From the NCBI GenBank assembly GCA_002729015.1, contig PBVO01000126.1, positions 128,622 to 182,855 of the forward strand: a DNA stretch of 54,234 nt, written 5' to 3'. Numbering within the stretch: position 1 is the stretch's first letter; every line of letters begins with the position of its first letter. Shown here piece by piece: positions 1 to 9,452 of this stretch. The DNA comes from Candidatus Poribacteria bacterium (lineage in GTDB: Bacteria; Poribacteria; WGA-4E; UBA9662). Under the pieces are notes generated by a model that saw only the letters and a program-made list of their open reading frames with translations, did no database searches and was not told where the DNA came from. A program made the position numbers and the translations under genes.

Positions 1-1508
1 GTAAACTGAGAAATGGTACCATCCTTTTTTCGAAATTGGTTCTCTGGAGAGTGCGAAGGATTAGTAACGAGTTTCCCTGCAACGGCAGTATGATCAGGTG
101 CGGGAACTAAAAAATCAAGCATAAACTCAGTTCCACCCTTAATTAATGGGTAAGCTACTTCTCTCAGAAACTGACGATCTTGACCAAAGATATATTGTTC
201 CCAAGGATGCTGACAAAGCCATGCCCCACCTACTGGCCAGATCCCCCAAATACCATCAGCAGGCACAGTGAACCCCCAGATATCAGATAAATGATGTACG
301 GTCCAACCCTTTGCCCCATAGTGAATTTTTGCTGTTCTCTGACCTTCGTATACTAGGTTTTGCATGTAGTCGAATAGCGGTCGATGGCATTCGGCCAGAT
401 TACAGACTTCGGCTGGCCAGTAGTTCATTTGTAAATTAATATTGGTATGAAAATCGCTGTTCCATGGAGCTTTCAGGTGGTTGTTCCAGATTCCCTGTAG
501 ATTAGCAGGCAAACTACCAGGCCTAGAACTACCCATCAACAAATACCGACCAAACTGAAAATAAAGAGCGAATAATTGAGGATCATCACCACCATTTTGT
601 AAGATTCTGAGCCGTTCATCAGTCGGCAAACCCGGGTCTTTCCCTAGTTCAATTTCAACTCGACGAAATAGATTCCGATGATCGGCTAAGTGACGTTGAC
701 GTAGTCGATTTTCGTCACTACTTGTTAGTTTAGATAGTATTTGTTTGCAAATTTCCGAAGGGTCAGCAGATGTGTCATCCTGATTGATGTAACTAGTCGC
801 AGCAGACACAACTATCGTACACTCAGTAGCTGATTGTATTATCATCCGGCCATCTTTATTAGTACTTATTTCTCCGTTGGTGTTCAGTACGTGCAAATGA
901 CTTGAAAATCGTAGTCCCTTAGACCCAATTTGACCAACTAACCCAACCGTTGTATCGTCAATTTCAGTGGCCCGGGCGTCTTGTTCTCTACTGAGCCAAA
1001 CCTGAAAATTAACCGTAGTATCATTCAAAATATGGATTACTATCACTTGGTCTACTGCCGAAATATATACGTCTCTCTGACAGCCAATATTTCCAAATTG
1101 GTAGCGGCTAGTGGCTATACCGGTGTCGAGATCAAGTTCTCGCCTATAATCAATTGTTTCAGCATCTAAATTGGTAAGCTCACTAAATTTTAGGTTAAGG
1201 TCACAAAAAGTTTGGTAAGAATCGATACGACATGGATTACCCAACATTGTTTCAGCTGCCAGCTTTGCCGCTTGTTCGTTTTGGTCATCAAATAATAATT
1301 GCCTTACCTTTGGTAATGCCTCCAGTGCTTTCGGGTTGTGTCGATCAAACTTACGTCCATCCCAAAGAGTTTCTTCGTTTATCTGAATTTGTTCCTGATC
1401 AATTCCACCAAAAACCATTGCTCCCAGTTTACCATTGCCGATCGGTAACGCTTCAACCCAGTTTTTAGCTGGTTGCCGATACCAAAGTTTGAGTTCACTT
1501 TTATCCAT
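1..1508 (-). CDS. GH95-family alpha-L-fucosidase, N-terminal part (runs off window start)
   Basis: Glycoside hydrolase family 95 enzymes hydrolyse alpha-1,2-linked fucose (some act on L-galactose) by inversion. I translated the complement from ATG at 1508; the frame stays open to base 1, giving about 502 residues, so the C-terminal part with the general acid lies outside. Visible family marks are the N-terminal LWYRQPAKNWVEALPIGNG opening, NEETLWDG, and the catalytic-core segment HTNINLQMNYWPAE, in which N356 and N358 match the two asparagines that hold the catalytic water in the characterised Bifidobacterium enzyme (known from the family). No signal peptide is visible, so it is probably cytoplasmic unless the start is wrong. 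The next gene is divergent. Family assignment is secure; exact linkage is not. Confidence 0.9.
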   Translation of the reverse strand, partial: MDKSELKLWYRQPAKNWVEALPIGNGKLGAMVFGGIDQEQIQINEETLWDGRKFDRHNPKALEALPKVRQLLFDDQNEQAAKLAAETMLGNPCRIDSYQTFCDLNLKFSELTNLDAETIDYRRELDLDTGIATSRYQFGNIGCQRDVYISAVDQVIVIHILNDTTVNFQVWLSREQDARATEIDDTTVGLVGQIGSKGLRFSSHLHVLNTNGEISTNKDGRMIIQSATECTIVVSAATSYINQDDTSADPSEICKQILSKLTSSDENRLRQRHLADHRNLFRRVEIELGKDPGLPTDERLRILQNGGDDPQLFALYFQFGRYLLMGSSRPGSLPANLQGIWNNHLKAPWNSDFHTNINLQMNYWPAEVCNLAECHRPLFDYMQNLVYEGQRTAKIHYGAKGWTVHHLSDIWGFTVPADGIWGIWPVGGAWLCQHPWEQYIFGQDRQFLREVAYPLIKGGTEFMLDFLVPAPDHTAVAGKLVTNPSHSPENQFRKKDGTISQF

Positions 1509-1600
1509 CACTTTCCGACTCCATTCAGATGTATGATTAGTCAAATCCTTAGAGCAGTCTAATTATCATCTACAAAGTTGAATTACGCAAGAATTACGGG

Positions 1601-1629
1601 TTGCGAGATCCTTTTCCAGTTGCTAAAAT
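1601..1629 (+). promoter_or_regulatory. Sigma70-type promoter with extended -10
   Basis: TTGCGA (1601-1606), a 17-bp spacer, then TAAAAT (1624-1629) preceded by TGC. It lies between the divergent fucosidase and the YdjM-like gene, about 50 bp upstream of the chosen GTG. Read by eye. Confidence 0.55.
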
Positions 1630-1678
1630 GCCGGAGTGTTGAGCCTTCGATTCAATTTTGTTCATTCAGGTTTTAGAT

Positions 1679-2251
1679 GTGGGTGGTTTTAAACAACATT
1701 ACATTAGTGGTGTGGTGGTTTACACCACTTTCTTTATTATTTCAATGGCTGTTTCCGTTATGGGCTGGCTACTGTTTGAGTTGCCAATGAACTGGAACCC
1801 AACGATTCCCACGGCCATACTACCTGCATTGTTTTGCTTCACAATCTCTTTTTTGTGTAGTTTGTGGCCGGATGTAGATATCAAAAGTAAGAGCCAGCAA
1901 ATTTTTTATACGCTATTTGTCACAATTAATCTGATTTTGATTTTCAAAGGATTGTATCGGATCTCTGCTTTTTTGGGACTGTTTGCCATGCTACCAATGC
2001 TTAGTAAACATCGTGGCTGGACACATTCTCGCCTAACCATGATCATTTTCCCAACCCTGTTTGTTATTATTCCACTTTACTTTGAGTCAGGAGTTAGCAA
2101 TATGATTGATTTCTGGCAGCAACTCAAGAATTTAGATTGGCTGACTGAAGCTAAAAGAGGTCTACCAGCTTATTTAGCAGGTGTCATTGGCTATGCGACT
2201 CATCTCCAAGTTGATGGTATTCTTCATCGGTTGCCGCAAAATCGTGCTTGA
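1679..2251 (+). CDS. YdjM-like inner-membrane metal-dependent hydrolase (DUF457 family)
   Basis: Integral membrane protein of the YdjM/LexA-controlled metal-dependent hydrolase family, whose substrate is unknown. The marks are a conserved His near the N-terminus (GGFKQHYISG), an acidic pair in SLWPDVDIKSKSQQ, HRGWTHS in the middle and a late His-Asp segment (ATHLQVDGI). Four or so hydrophobic segments surround them. An in-frame TTG at 1658 would add seven residues; I prefer GTG at 1679 because family members begin directly with the motif carrying the first His, and AGG sits 8 bases upstream. The stop overlaps the next gene, suggesting coupled translation. Molecular function is not established for the family. 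Confidence 0.78.
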   Translation: MGGFKQHYISGVVVYTTFFIISMAVSVMGWLLFELPMNWNPTIPTAILPALFCFTISFLCSLWPDVDIKSKSQQIFYTLFVTINLILIFKGLYRISAFLGLFAMLPMLSKHRGWTHSRLTMIIFPTLFVIIPLYFESGVSNMIDFWQQLKNLDWLTEAKRGLPAYLAGVIGYATHLQVDGILHRLPQNRA

Positions 2252-3497
2252 TTTATCCCCGATCGCTCTCAATATCCAACTACTGCATCAGTTTACGAAA
2301 TCTCAGAAAGAAAAATTGTATTTAGTTGGTGGATCAGTCCGTGATCTAATACTCAACCGATCAATAACAGACCTTGATTTTGTAGTGGATAGGAATGCCA
2401 TTGGCTTAGCAAAAAAATTTGCTGGATCAATCAATGGAACTTTTATTCAGTTAGAAACAAACCCGCCTACAGCTCGGATTATTCACAAGCAATCACAATT
2501 AGCAACTATATACGATTTAGCTCAGTTTCGTGGTTCTGATTTAGCCACAGATCTAAGTAGGCGAGATTTGACAATCAATGCTATGGCTTATGATTTAGAC
2601 AGACAAATTATAATTGACCCGTTCGGTGGACAACAAGATTTGAAGGACCAAGTAGTACGTTTCATTAATAGGCAATCAGTTATTGATGATCCGCTCCGGA
2701 TGCTACGCTTATTCCGCCTATCAGCACAACTTGGTTTTCGAATTCCGACTGATTCAATCGGCTTAGTCACGAGTCTATCGAACCATATAAAGAGATCGGC
2801 CATAGAGCGAATACGGGATGAGTTTTTGAAAATGTTAGAAACGCAGTCATCTGCACCGATTCTTGATCAAATGCAGGCTACTGGTTTATTAGAACATTTT
2901 TTACCAGTCAATTGCTACAAAGCAATCTCGAAGCGTATTCATGCTTTCGAAGTGAAGCCTATTCCATCTTCACTTGCTAATTATCTAAATCAGATTGATC
3001 CGTCAAATAACTACTTTAGTAGAAAAGTCATCGGTAGTTTCAGTCGATCTACACTGACCAAATTGAGCTTGATCGCACCATTAGAACAGCTGAAGCCATT
3101 GTATCTAGGCCGGAAAGTTGAAAAAATATTGACAGAATGGTTTTCGCGTGACCAGTTTTTTCCCAAGTTAGGCGAAGAACCGACAGTTTTTTTACGCCAG
3201 ATCAAAGATGAGTGGTTGGGTGTAGTTGCCCGACGCTTCGCATCTATGACAGGCAAAGTTACCACTCACTTTGATCCCATTGTACTTTCAATTGCTGCAT
3301 GCTACTATGGAAAGATGAGGCTTATATGGCAAAATGGACCTTTAATGACGGGCAAGCAGCTGATAGAAAATTTTGGGATCCAAGAAGGACCAAAAATTGG
3401 GGAAATTTTGGCCTACTTGGAAAACCTTCAATTTTCTGGTTCGATAGAAAGTCCTCAGCAAGCATATGAAGCCGTAACCAAATACTTAGACCATTAG
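2244..3497 (+). CDS. cca: CCA tRNA nucleotidyltransferase / poly(A) polymerase family (class II)
   Basis: Adds or repairs the 3'-CCA of tRNA, or adds poly(A); the class II family contains both. The head domain shows LVGGSVRDLIL followed by the metal-binding DLD (D43 and D45 from the GTG start), then RRDLTINAMA and the nucleotide-recognition stretch DDPLRMLRLFRLSAQLGF. The C-terminal half is divergent and helical. A longer frame opens at 2181, deep inside the upstream gene; GTG at 2244 overlaps that gene's stop by 8 bases and puts the first motif at a normal distance from the N-terminus, so I use it. About 417 residues, within the usual range. Whether it is a CCA enzyme or poly(A) polymerase cannot be decided from the motifs. 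Confidence 0.85.
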   Translation: MLDLSPIALNIQLLHQFTKSQKEKLYLVGGSVRDLILNRSITDLDFVVDRNAIGLAKKFAGSINGTFIQLETNPPTARIIHKQSQLATIYDLAQFRGSDLATDLSRRDLTINAMAYDLDRQIIIDPFGGQQDLKDQVVRFINRQSVIDDPLRMLRLFRLSAQLGFRIPTDSIGLVTSLSNHIKRSAIERIRDEFLKMLETQSSAPILDQMQATGLLEHFLPVNCYKAISKRIHAFEVKPIPSSLANYLNQIDPSNNYFSRKVIGSFSRSTLTKLSLIAPLEQLKPLYLGRKVEKILTEWFSRDQFFPKLGEEPTVFLRQIKDEWLGVVARRFASMTGKVTTHFDPIVLSIAACYYGKMRLIWQNGPLMTGKQLIENFGIQEGPKIGEILAYLENLQFSGSIESPQQAYEAVTKYLDH

Positions 3498-3521
3498 CCA
3501 AAACTGTCAGCTAAACACATG

Positions 3522-3550
3522 TTGATATTATTTTTTGTCCCGTTTATTTC
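3522..3550 (+). promoter_or_regulatory. Weak candidate promoter
   Basis: TTGATA (3522-3527), 17 bp, TATTTC (3545-3550), 25 bp before the isochorismatase-like start. The -10 is poor, so this is only a suggestion. Confidence 0.25.
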
Positions 3551-3574
3551 GAAAAATTGTTTAGGAGTAAAGTA

Positions 3575-4318
3575 ATGACTGAATTTGAACTCCATCTCAG
3601 AAGTCAGATTCAACCCTTCAAAGGTAGCAATGAATGGCACACTATTAGCCTAGAGTATTCAGTTCCTATACAGCAAACGGCACTGTTATTGTGCGATATT
3701 TGGGATAAACATTGGTGCCGGAGCGCAACCTATCGTTGCGGGAAAATTGCGCGACAGGCTAACCTAGTAGCAGAGTCAGCTCGACAAAAAGGAGCACAAA
3801 TTATTCACGCACCGTCTGATACGATGGAATTTTATGAAGATTTTGAGCAACGTCAGATGATGCAGAATTTGGCTCATTCAGAAATGCCTACACCACTTGA
3901 TTTGCCGGATCCACCCCAACCTATTGATGCTTCAGACGGTGGGTGCGATGATGATCCACAATGCGAAGCCGGCGGACCTTGGACTCAGCAAGATCCCATT
4001 ATTGAAATTGGAAAAAGTGATGGAATTTCGGACAATGGTCAGGAGGTTTATAATCTTTTGCGGTTAAAAGGCATTAGCACTTTACTAATTATGGGCGTTC
4101 ATACCAACATGTGCATTTTGGGTCGGTCATTTTCCATTAAAGCTATGACTCGAATTGGTATCAACTGTATTTTGGTTCGTGATTTAACAGACGCTATGTA
4201 CAATCCGAAAAAGGCACCATTTGTTAGCCATCAAAAGGGTACTGAGTTAGTAATCGAATATATTGAAAAGTATTGGTGCCCAACTATTCTCAGTCGAGAC
4301 TTGCTGTTAATGGAATGA
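3575..4318 (+). CDS. Isochorismatase-fold cysteine hydrolase
   Basis: Belongs to the isochorismatase-like hydrolases (amidases, N-carbamoyl hydrolases and similar), which use an Asp-Lys-Cys triad. Candidate residues numbered from the ATG at 3575 are D41 in ALLLCDIWDKHW, K147 in IIEIGKSDGIS and C180 in MGVHTNMCILGRSF. The sequence also has a Cys/Asp-rich insertion before the lysine (GGCDDDPQCEAGGPW) and a C-terminal KYWCPTI element, which is not typical of nicotinamidases and suggests its own subfamily. The frame extends 18 bases upstream, but AGGAG at 3563-3567 lies 7 bases before the ATG at 3575. It ends 4 bases from the convergent TPR gene. Substrate unknown. Confidence 0.82.
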   Translation: MTEFELHLRSQIQPFKGSNEWHTISLEYSVPIQQTALLLCDIWDKHWCRSATYRCGKIARQANLVAESARQKGAQIIHAPSDTMEFYEDFEQRQMMQNLAHSEMPTPLDLPDPPQPIDASDGGCDDDPQCEAGGPWTQQDPIIEIGKSDGISDNGQEVYNLLRLKGISTLLIMGVHTNMCILGRSFSIKAMTRIGINCILVRDLTDAMYNPKKAPFVSHQKGTELVIEYIEKYWCPTILSRDLLLME

Positions 4319-4322
4319 GTAG

Positions 4323-5408
4323 TTAGTTTTTATTGTTTATCTCTAAGCTTAATTCTTCTTCTAAGGTCCGTATTTCAGCTAGTGTATCAGTTCGAGGGTC
4401 CAGACTATAGGCCACTTTAAAAGCTTCGAGGGCTGAATCTGGTTCTTCGAGGAAAGAACGGTAAATTTGGCCCATAGAAAGCCATGCGTCAATCTCTTCT
4501 GGATCTAAGCTAACGATTTGCTGGTAAACCAGCAAGGCTTGATCGTAAAGTCTCATGTCTCCTTGACCACGTTCTAAAGCGGAGGCTTGCCCATACAAAC
4601 GCGAAATCAGTTCTTGTTTAGCTTCCACGAAATTTGGACTTAGATCAACAGCTTCAACTAATAGTTGGAGAGCTGAATCAGTCATTTGATTTAGATTTTG
4701 GATTTGCCTATCCGTCAGAGTCTGATCAGAGTACTGTAGTTTCTGGCTTTTTCGGGAATAGGTACGGGCCAGCTGTAGTCGAGATAACAGGCCATAAGCA
4801 ATAGGAGTGTTTGCTGATGACTTTAGGTCTACATCGCTATTGATGGCTTGTTGGTAATGATTGATTGCCAAGTCGAACTGATTGGCACCTTGATAAAGAA
4901 TACCCAACTGATAATGAGCTTCTGGATTATTATTAGATTGCTGTAAGACTTTTAGAAATGCCTCTACAGCCAATGCTCTTTCGCCCTGATCGATGTATAA
5001 TTTACCTTTTAGCAAATGAATTATAATATTATCAGGAGCAATATTACTCGCCTTTTCTAGGTGTTGAAACGAGTCTTCCACCCAACCACTTTGAAAATAG
5101 ATATCAGAAATCCGAACATGAGCATGTAGTAGCCAGCCTCTGGATTCTTTGGATTGGTTTTCCATAGCTTGTACACCTTGCCAGTATTTAAGCAAAGCTA
5201 GACTCATATTTTGATTATTGAATGCATCATCAGCTTGAGCGACCAACTCGTTTGGTGGCAACAGCACTGATCTTTTGTCATTACTACTCTTCATGTACCA
5301 TATAGATAGGCCTAGGAAGGCCAAAAATATACAGGTTTCGCATGTAATCTGAACTAGGAGTACTGGTGATAGATCGATTAGTTTGTTAGAACTCAACTGG
5401 TCAGTCAT
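4323..5408 (-). CDS. Membrane-anchored TPR protein
   Basis: Probably a scaffold or assembly factor held in the membrane by one helix (about residues 14-38, LLVQITCETCIFLAFLGLSIW). The rest is tetratricopeptide repeats: clear units around residues 95-130, 130-165 (LLKGKLYIDQGERALAVEAF), 165-200 (PEAHYQLGILYQGANQFDLA) and 280-345 (AWLSMGQIYR, ALEAFKVAYSLDP). ATG has a GAGG sequence upstream (complement of about 5417-5421). Third gene of a tight minus-strand group: 25 bp after the small membrane protein and probably cotranscribed with the helicase. No enzymatic domain; function unknown. Confidence 0.75.
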   Translation of the reverse strand: MTDQLSSNKLIDLSPVLLVQITCETCIFLAFLGLSIWYMKSSNDKRSVLLPPNELVAQADDAFNNQNMSLALLKYWQGVQAMENQSKESRGWLLHAHVRISDIYFQSGWVEDSFQHLEKASNIAPDNIIIHLLKGKLYIDQGERALAVEAFLKVLQQSNNNPEAHYQLGILYQGANQFDLAINHYQQAINSDVDLKSSANTPIAYGLLSRLQLARTYSRKSQKLQYSDQTLTDRQIQNLNQMTDSALQLLVEAVDLSPNFVEAKQELISRLYGQASALERGQGDMRLYDQALLVYQQIVSLDPEEIDAWLSMGQIYRSFLEEPDSALEAFKVAYSLDPRTDTLAEIRTLEEELSLEINNKN

Positions 5409-5433
5409 CGTTTATTTTTCCTCGGTTGAGGAT

Positions 5434-5817
5434 TTATACTAGTTCATCTTTGATAGGAGAAAAATAGGCTAAGCCGATAGTTAAGCCAGTAGTGATTAAT
5501 AGCAAGTCTAAAATAGCTTCGACAAGAGCGATATTGATATACGGATTTCCTTGACCTGAAGTCCAGGTTACTGCCAGCAGAGCTGCCAGTAAGTAGACGT
5601 GCTTCGCCCATCTTTGCAACATGAATAACCCTACGTATCCTATAATACTTGAGACTACAACAACAATCATTGAAATGATATCGCGTTGGTTTATATCCAA
5701 AAGAACTTCTTCATACTCTTTGTCTAAATTTTCCGATAAAGCAAAGACTGCAAAAGCTAAAACAATCAGCGCCCAATGAGCGGCGATTATCAAGCGAAAG
5801 ATTTGTTTAAGTTCCAC
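5434..5817 (-). CDS. Small four-helix membrane protein, unknown
   Basis: 127 residues, four predicted membrane segments (about 7-27, 48-68, 72-88, 97-120) and little loop. I do not recognise the family. It starts at GTG (5815-5817) with a good TAGGAG ribosome site about 9 bases upstream, which supports it as a real gene. It lies 62 bp downstream of the helicase and 25 bp upstream of the TPR membrane protein; the two membrane proteins probably work together. Confidence 0.65.
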   Translation of the reverse strand: MELKQIFRLIIAAHWALIVLAFAVFALSENLDKEYEEVLLDINQRDIISMIVVVVSSIIGYVGLFMLQRWAKHVYLLAALLAVTWTSGQGNPYINIALVEAILDLLLITTGLTIGLAYFSPIKDELV

Positions 5818-5879
5818 AATATAAATCTCCTAAAACAGTTTGATTGGGAAATTTCACCAAAAGCTAGATTTTTTATGAT

Positions 5880-8800
5880 TTATGAACAGCTGGATTGTGC
5901 ATCACAGTAAGAAGCCATCTCACAAGTTTGACAAATTTTCTCTGGTCGTTTAGCCATGTCGAAATCTCTAGCTTCAATTTTTTTCACTATTTGATTGAAT
6001 GGTTCCATATTCAAGTCTTTATCTCGTCTTTGTAGTGTGAGTATGGGATGATCGTTACGTGAAGTCAAATACAGGCTTACTCTTAACACTGATCGTTTTT
6101 TATGGTCTTGATTTTCGACTAAATAAGCGTAAATATCTAATTGGTGTCGGTATTGCTCTAGTTTATCCGTATCTAGTTCAAGTTCTTCTTGTCGGCCTGT
6201 TCGAAAGTCAATAATCTCTAGCCCATTTTTATAACGCTTAACTAAGTCTACTTTTCCATTGAGAATATATTTCCCTTCCGAACGAGACACATTTAATTCA
6301 GACCACTCAATCAACGACCAGCTTTCTTTTTCTCTCTCTACGTAACGAAACACATCTTGCCAAGCCTGATCCAAACTGCGTTCTTGTAGATCAAGTCCTT
6401 TTTGATATTGTAGAACAGTGTAATTGTATTCTAATCGATCCCTTAGCCAATCTTCATCAATCGCTGGAATCCGACTGTTTTTTTGTTGCTCTAGGACCTT
6501 TTGATGGATATCTTGGATTGTATGGTGAACCAATGTGCCAAATAGCCACGGTTCTTTTTCGTAACGAACGAAATTCAATTCTTGAAAAAAATGATACTGA
6601 CGAGGGCAACTAGAAAATAAGTTGAAGTGTTCCGAGAAGGTATAGGGTTGTATCACGTCCGATTTTTTCACTGATTTTAGTCGCCGTTTAGGTGCCGGGA
6701 GCGTCTGCTTAATGCCACTTGGAACTTGAGATAATAATTTTTCAAGTTCCAAATGTGGTTTTTTTTCCCAGGTCATGACCAGCATGTCTTGAGCTCGAGA
6801 AAAAGCAGTGTAAAACAATCTCCAAGCGTCGAAATCGGAAACTTTCCATTCAGGTTCCTTGCCAGATTTTGAAATTTGTTTAATAAATGATTCTAAGCGA
6901 GATATTTTAGCCGAATGGCCTAAAGTGTCTAACGATGTCAATACTACAACTGGAAATTCTAGACCTTTGGCTTGATGAATAGTCATAAAAGTAACACAAC
7001 CACTCGGACAGACAACCAATTCATCTTCATACTCCGACACATCGTTGTACAAAAAGGTCATAAATTTATTGAAAAAATTCTGAACTTGCGTGGCCAAATT
7101 GTCACGATTGAAAGAAACTACTCGGTGATGGCGTTGAAATGATTCCAGAATTTCCGACATTTTTGCCAAATTATGAGCTGAACGTCTTTCTAGTTCAGTA
7201 TCAGTTTTTTTAACATATTGTGCAAACAAATCGAACTGTAGTAACCCATAAAATGACTTAACCAATGTTTGATCGGTATCTTTTTCTAAATTTTGAAAAA
7301 AATCGGCTTGCTTTTTACACCACTGGGCCAAGCCATGGTTCTCAGTCTTATCTAACTCTTTTTGAAAAAGAGGTCGACATTGATGATCGTAGTACTCCCA
7401 AATTGCGAGCTTCGCCGTTTGATTCCATCGTCTCAGTTGCTCAAAGTCAGCAAAGAGAGAGATTAGTCCACCAATTATTAATTGAATCTCCCGCCGTTGA
7501 AAGAACATCCTGGCCCGTGGGGAGTAGACACCAATGCCCTCAGTTTCTAGAGCCTTCTGAAGCCTTTGTACTTCTGGATCTCTAACTGAACGAGATAGAA
7601 AAACTACTTGATTCCAATCATTAATGTAACCTTTTGATTTCAACTGTTTTAGGAAATGTGGGATATTTAATTGACTATTAGGAACTTGGAATACGGATGG
7701 TTGTTTTCGGTCAAAGTTGTGCTCACTAGATGGAACAATCTCTTTCTCGTGCCGGAAAGTTTGTCCGTTTTCGTTCCAAGCCCCCTTTTTCATCCATTCG
7801 TTATAAAATTCGATGATACTAGGATGTGAGCGAAAATTAGTTTCTAAACGGATTTTCTTGCAGACCCCTGGTTTAAAGCGATTGGAAAAATCTAAGATAT
7901 TTTCAACTCTAGCTGAACGGAATCGGTACAAGCTTTGGTCATCATCACCCACTACGCATATATTCTGATTTTTTCCAGCTATATCGAATAGTAAACGTTC
8001 TTGGATAATACTGGTGTCTTGGTATTCATCGACCATAATATACTGAACTTGGCTTTGCAATTCTTCTAAAACAGTTGGATGTAGGCGAAATAGCCGTAGG
8101 GTTTCTGCTTGCACACTACTAAAATCGACCACCTTGGATTCAACCAAATGCTGACGGTATAGTTGGTAACAATCAGCTAGACCATGCAGTTCCTGTTTCG
8201 ATGTGTTTTTCAATGAATTCAGATCTATCATCTCTTCATTGATCCGATTCATCCAATACTTTATATCGGATGCGTAGTTCCAACGCCGAGCTTCTGGAGG
8301 TAACGGGTGGCTTGAACGAGATTGACTATCTATCCGGCTATCAGTCTTGGCCCATATGTGTTGAGTGTGTGCAATTCTCTGATATTGGTCAAGACGTTCA
8401 TATATGAAATACTGTTGATCAAAATCGTCTAATTGTATCACTTGCTTGGCAAATTCAGTTCGGTTGATATACTTACGAAGAATTGATAAACAAATGGAAT
8501 GAAAGGTCCCTATATACATGTCATCTAAGCGAAAGGCTATCTTAGCATTAGCTAATTGAGTAGAAATCCGTGAGATTAACTCACGGGCAGCTTTATTAGT
8601 AAACGTAACAACTAACAAGTTTTCAGGCGCTAACTCTTTCTCACGAACTAAGTGTACGACTCTTTCAACTAGGGTAAAGGTTTTTCCTGAGCCAGGTCCA
8701 GCGATGACTAACAGGGGGCCTTCGGTATTAGTGATAGCTTCTCTTTGAGCGGATGTCGGAGTTCGAGAAGCATGAGTTGGAGAAGAATTTACCACATGAC

Positions 8801-8885
8801 GATGTGGTGTAGCTGGCAGCCTACGAGACCGATCGACGGGAATATCTGATTCAGGAAAGAGGTATTGACTTATTTCGTTTGACAC
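5880..8885 (-). CDS. UvrD/PcrA-like SF1 helicase fused to AddB-type Fe-S nuclease domain
   Basis: 1001 residues. Helicase part: Walker A AGPGSGKT at 62-69, VVTFTNKAARE (motif Ia), GTFHSI, VDEYQD (D286-D290, Walker B), GDDDQSLYRFRSA (motif III), and TIHQAKGLEFPVVV (motif V). The C-terminal 240 residues are a RecB/AddB-like PD-(D/E)XK domain: TFSEHFNLFSSCPRQYHFF, FGTLVHHTIQDIH, NGKVDLV (D880) and EIIDFRTG (D893). Four cysteines (C760, C985, C988, C994) have the layout of the AddB/AdnB iron-sulphur staple. The catalytic lysine of the usual D-Y-K-T-G is an arginine here (R895). The role is probably recombinational repair or DNA end processing. The start is GTG; 48 residues precede the helicase core. 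First gene of the group with the two membrane proteins. Confidence 0.9.
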   Translation of the reverse strand: MSNEISQYLFPESDIPVDRSRRLPATPHRHVVNSSPTHASRTPTSAQREAITNTEGPLLVIAGPGSGKTFTLVERVVHLVREKELAPENLLVVTFTNKAARELISRISTQLANAKIAFRLDDMYIGTFHSICLSILRKYINRTEFAKQVIQLDDFDQQYFIYERLDQYQRIAHTQHIWAKTDSRIDSQSRSSHPLPPEARRWNYASDIKYWMNRINEEMIDLNSLKNTSKQELHGLADCYQLYRQHLVESKVVDFSSVQAETLRLFRLHPTVLEELQSQVQYIMVDEYQDTSIIQERLLFDIAGKNQNICVVGDDDQSLYRFRSARVENILDFSNRFKPGVCKKIRLETNFRSHPSIIEFYNEWMKKGAWNENGQTFRHEKEIVPSSEHNFDRKQPSVFQVPNSQLNIPHFLKQLKSKGYINDWNQVVFLSRSVRDPEVQRLQKALETEGIGVYSPRARMFFQRREIQLIIGGLISLFADFEQLRRWNQTAKLAIWEYYDHQCRPLFQKELDKTENHGLAQWCKKQADFFQNLEKDTDQTLVKSFYGLLQFDLFAQYVKKTDTELERRSAHNLAKMSEILESFQRHHRVVSFNRDNLATQVQNFFNKFMTFLYNDVSEYEDELVVCPSGCVTFMTIHQAKGLEFPVVVLTSLDTLGHSAKISRLESFIKQISKSGKEPEWKVSDFDAWRLFYTAFSRAQDMLVMTWEKKPHLELEKLLSQVPSGIKQTLPAPKRRLKSVKKSDVIQPYTFSEHFNLFSSCPRQYHFFQELNFVRYEKEPWLFGTLVHHTIQDIHQKVLEQQKNSRIPAIDEDWLRDRLEYNYTVLQYQKGLDLQERSLDQAWQDVFRYVEREKESWSLIEWSELNVSRSEGKYILNGKVDLVKRYKNGLEIIDFRTGRQEELELDTDKLEQYRHQLDIYAYLVENQDHKKRSVLRVSLYLTSRNDHPILTLQRRDKDLNMEPFNQIVKKIEARDFDMAKRPEKICQTCEMASYCDAQSSCS

Positions 8886-9452
8886 CGATTTGAGTACAAT
8901 TTAATACAAATTTACCTCACTGACCGAATTATAACTTATAAAGTCTACTTAATCTAAGATTGATAAATCTGAGTGAGTCGGAAAAAGATAAAAGAGATCA
9001 ACTAAAATTTTCAGATCAAAAATCGAATCAACTTTGTCCTGACGATGATTGTTCGATGGTTCTGCTCAGAAAATAATCCAATACGCTACCTGTTATGGTA
9101 ATACGTTATAGGTTACAAATTTATGATTTCTTGATCTGAAGAGCATCTTTCCCCACAGTCTTACTTGACCAATAAGATCGAGTGCCCATATCTTTTTAAA
9201 AAAGTATTTTTCAACTATTCTAGGTTCGAGGCATAATATTTTTGGCAATTCTGATCCTAATACCCTTAGCAGACATTCATTAACTTTGAATCAATATATC
9301 ATCTTTTCTACATTGGAAAGTCTCAACCAATTTCTTTTTTGCCTTATCTAAATTGCTATTTGCTTTAGAGTGAGAAAAAGATTAGAATGAAAAATTAAGA
9401 ATCTAATCTACAAAGTAGCCTAGTGTGAGCAAAAAATGAAGAGGGTAAATAA
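8886..9452. other. 567-bp intergenic region, divergent promoters
   Basis: AT-rich and without a convincing ORF. It separates the divergent helicase and Rieske genes, so it must hold both promoters. A TATAAT-like hexamer lies on the minus strand near 8930-8935 without a clear -35. On the plus strand TTGACC (9165-9170) with an 18-bp spacer to TATCTT is possible but weak. An 8-bp inverted repeat is listed separately. I see no RNA gene. Confidence 0.6.
9379..9409. repeat. 8-bp perfect inverted repeat upstream of the Rieske gene
   Basis: AGATTAGA (9379-9386) and TCTAATCT (9402-9409) with a 15-base AT-rich loop, 43 bp before the start codon. It could be an operator or a 5'-leader hairpin. The arms are short and AT-rich, so chance is possible. 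Confidence 0.4.

Noticed and set aside
5880..8885. Gabija-type (GajB) defence helicase
   Set aside because: No adjacent GajA-like ATPase/TOPRIM gene, and the fused AddB-like Fe-S nuclease domain is not a GajB feature.
9165..9194. Promoter TTGACC-18-TATCTT for the Rieske gene
   Set aside because: Poor -10, 18-bp spacer and more than 250 bp from the start; kept only as a remark.
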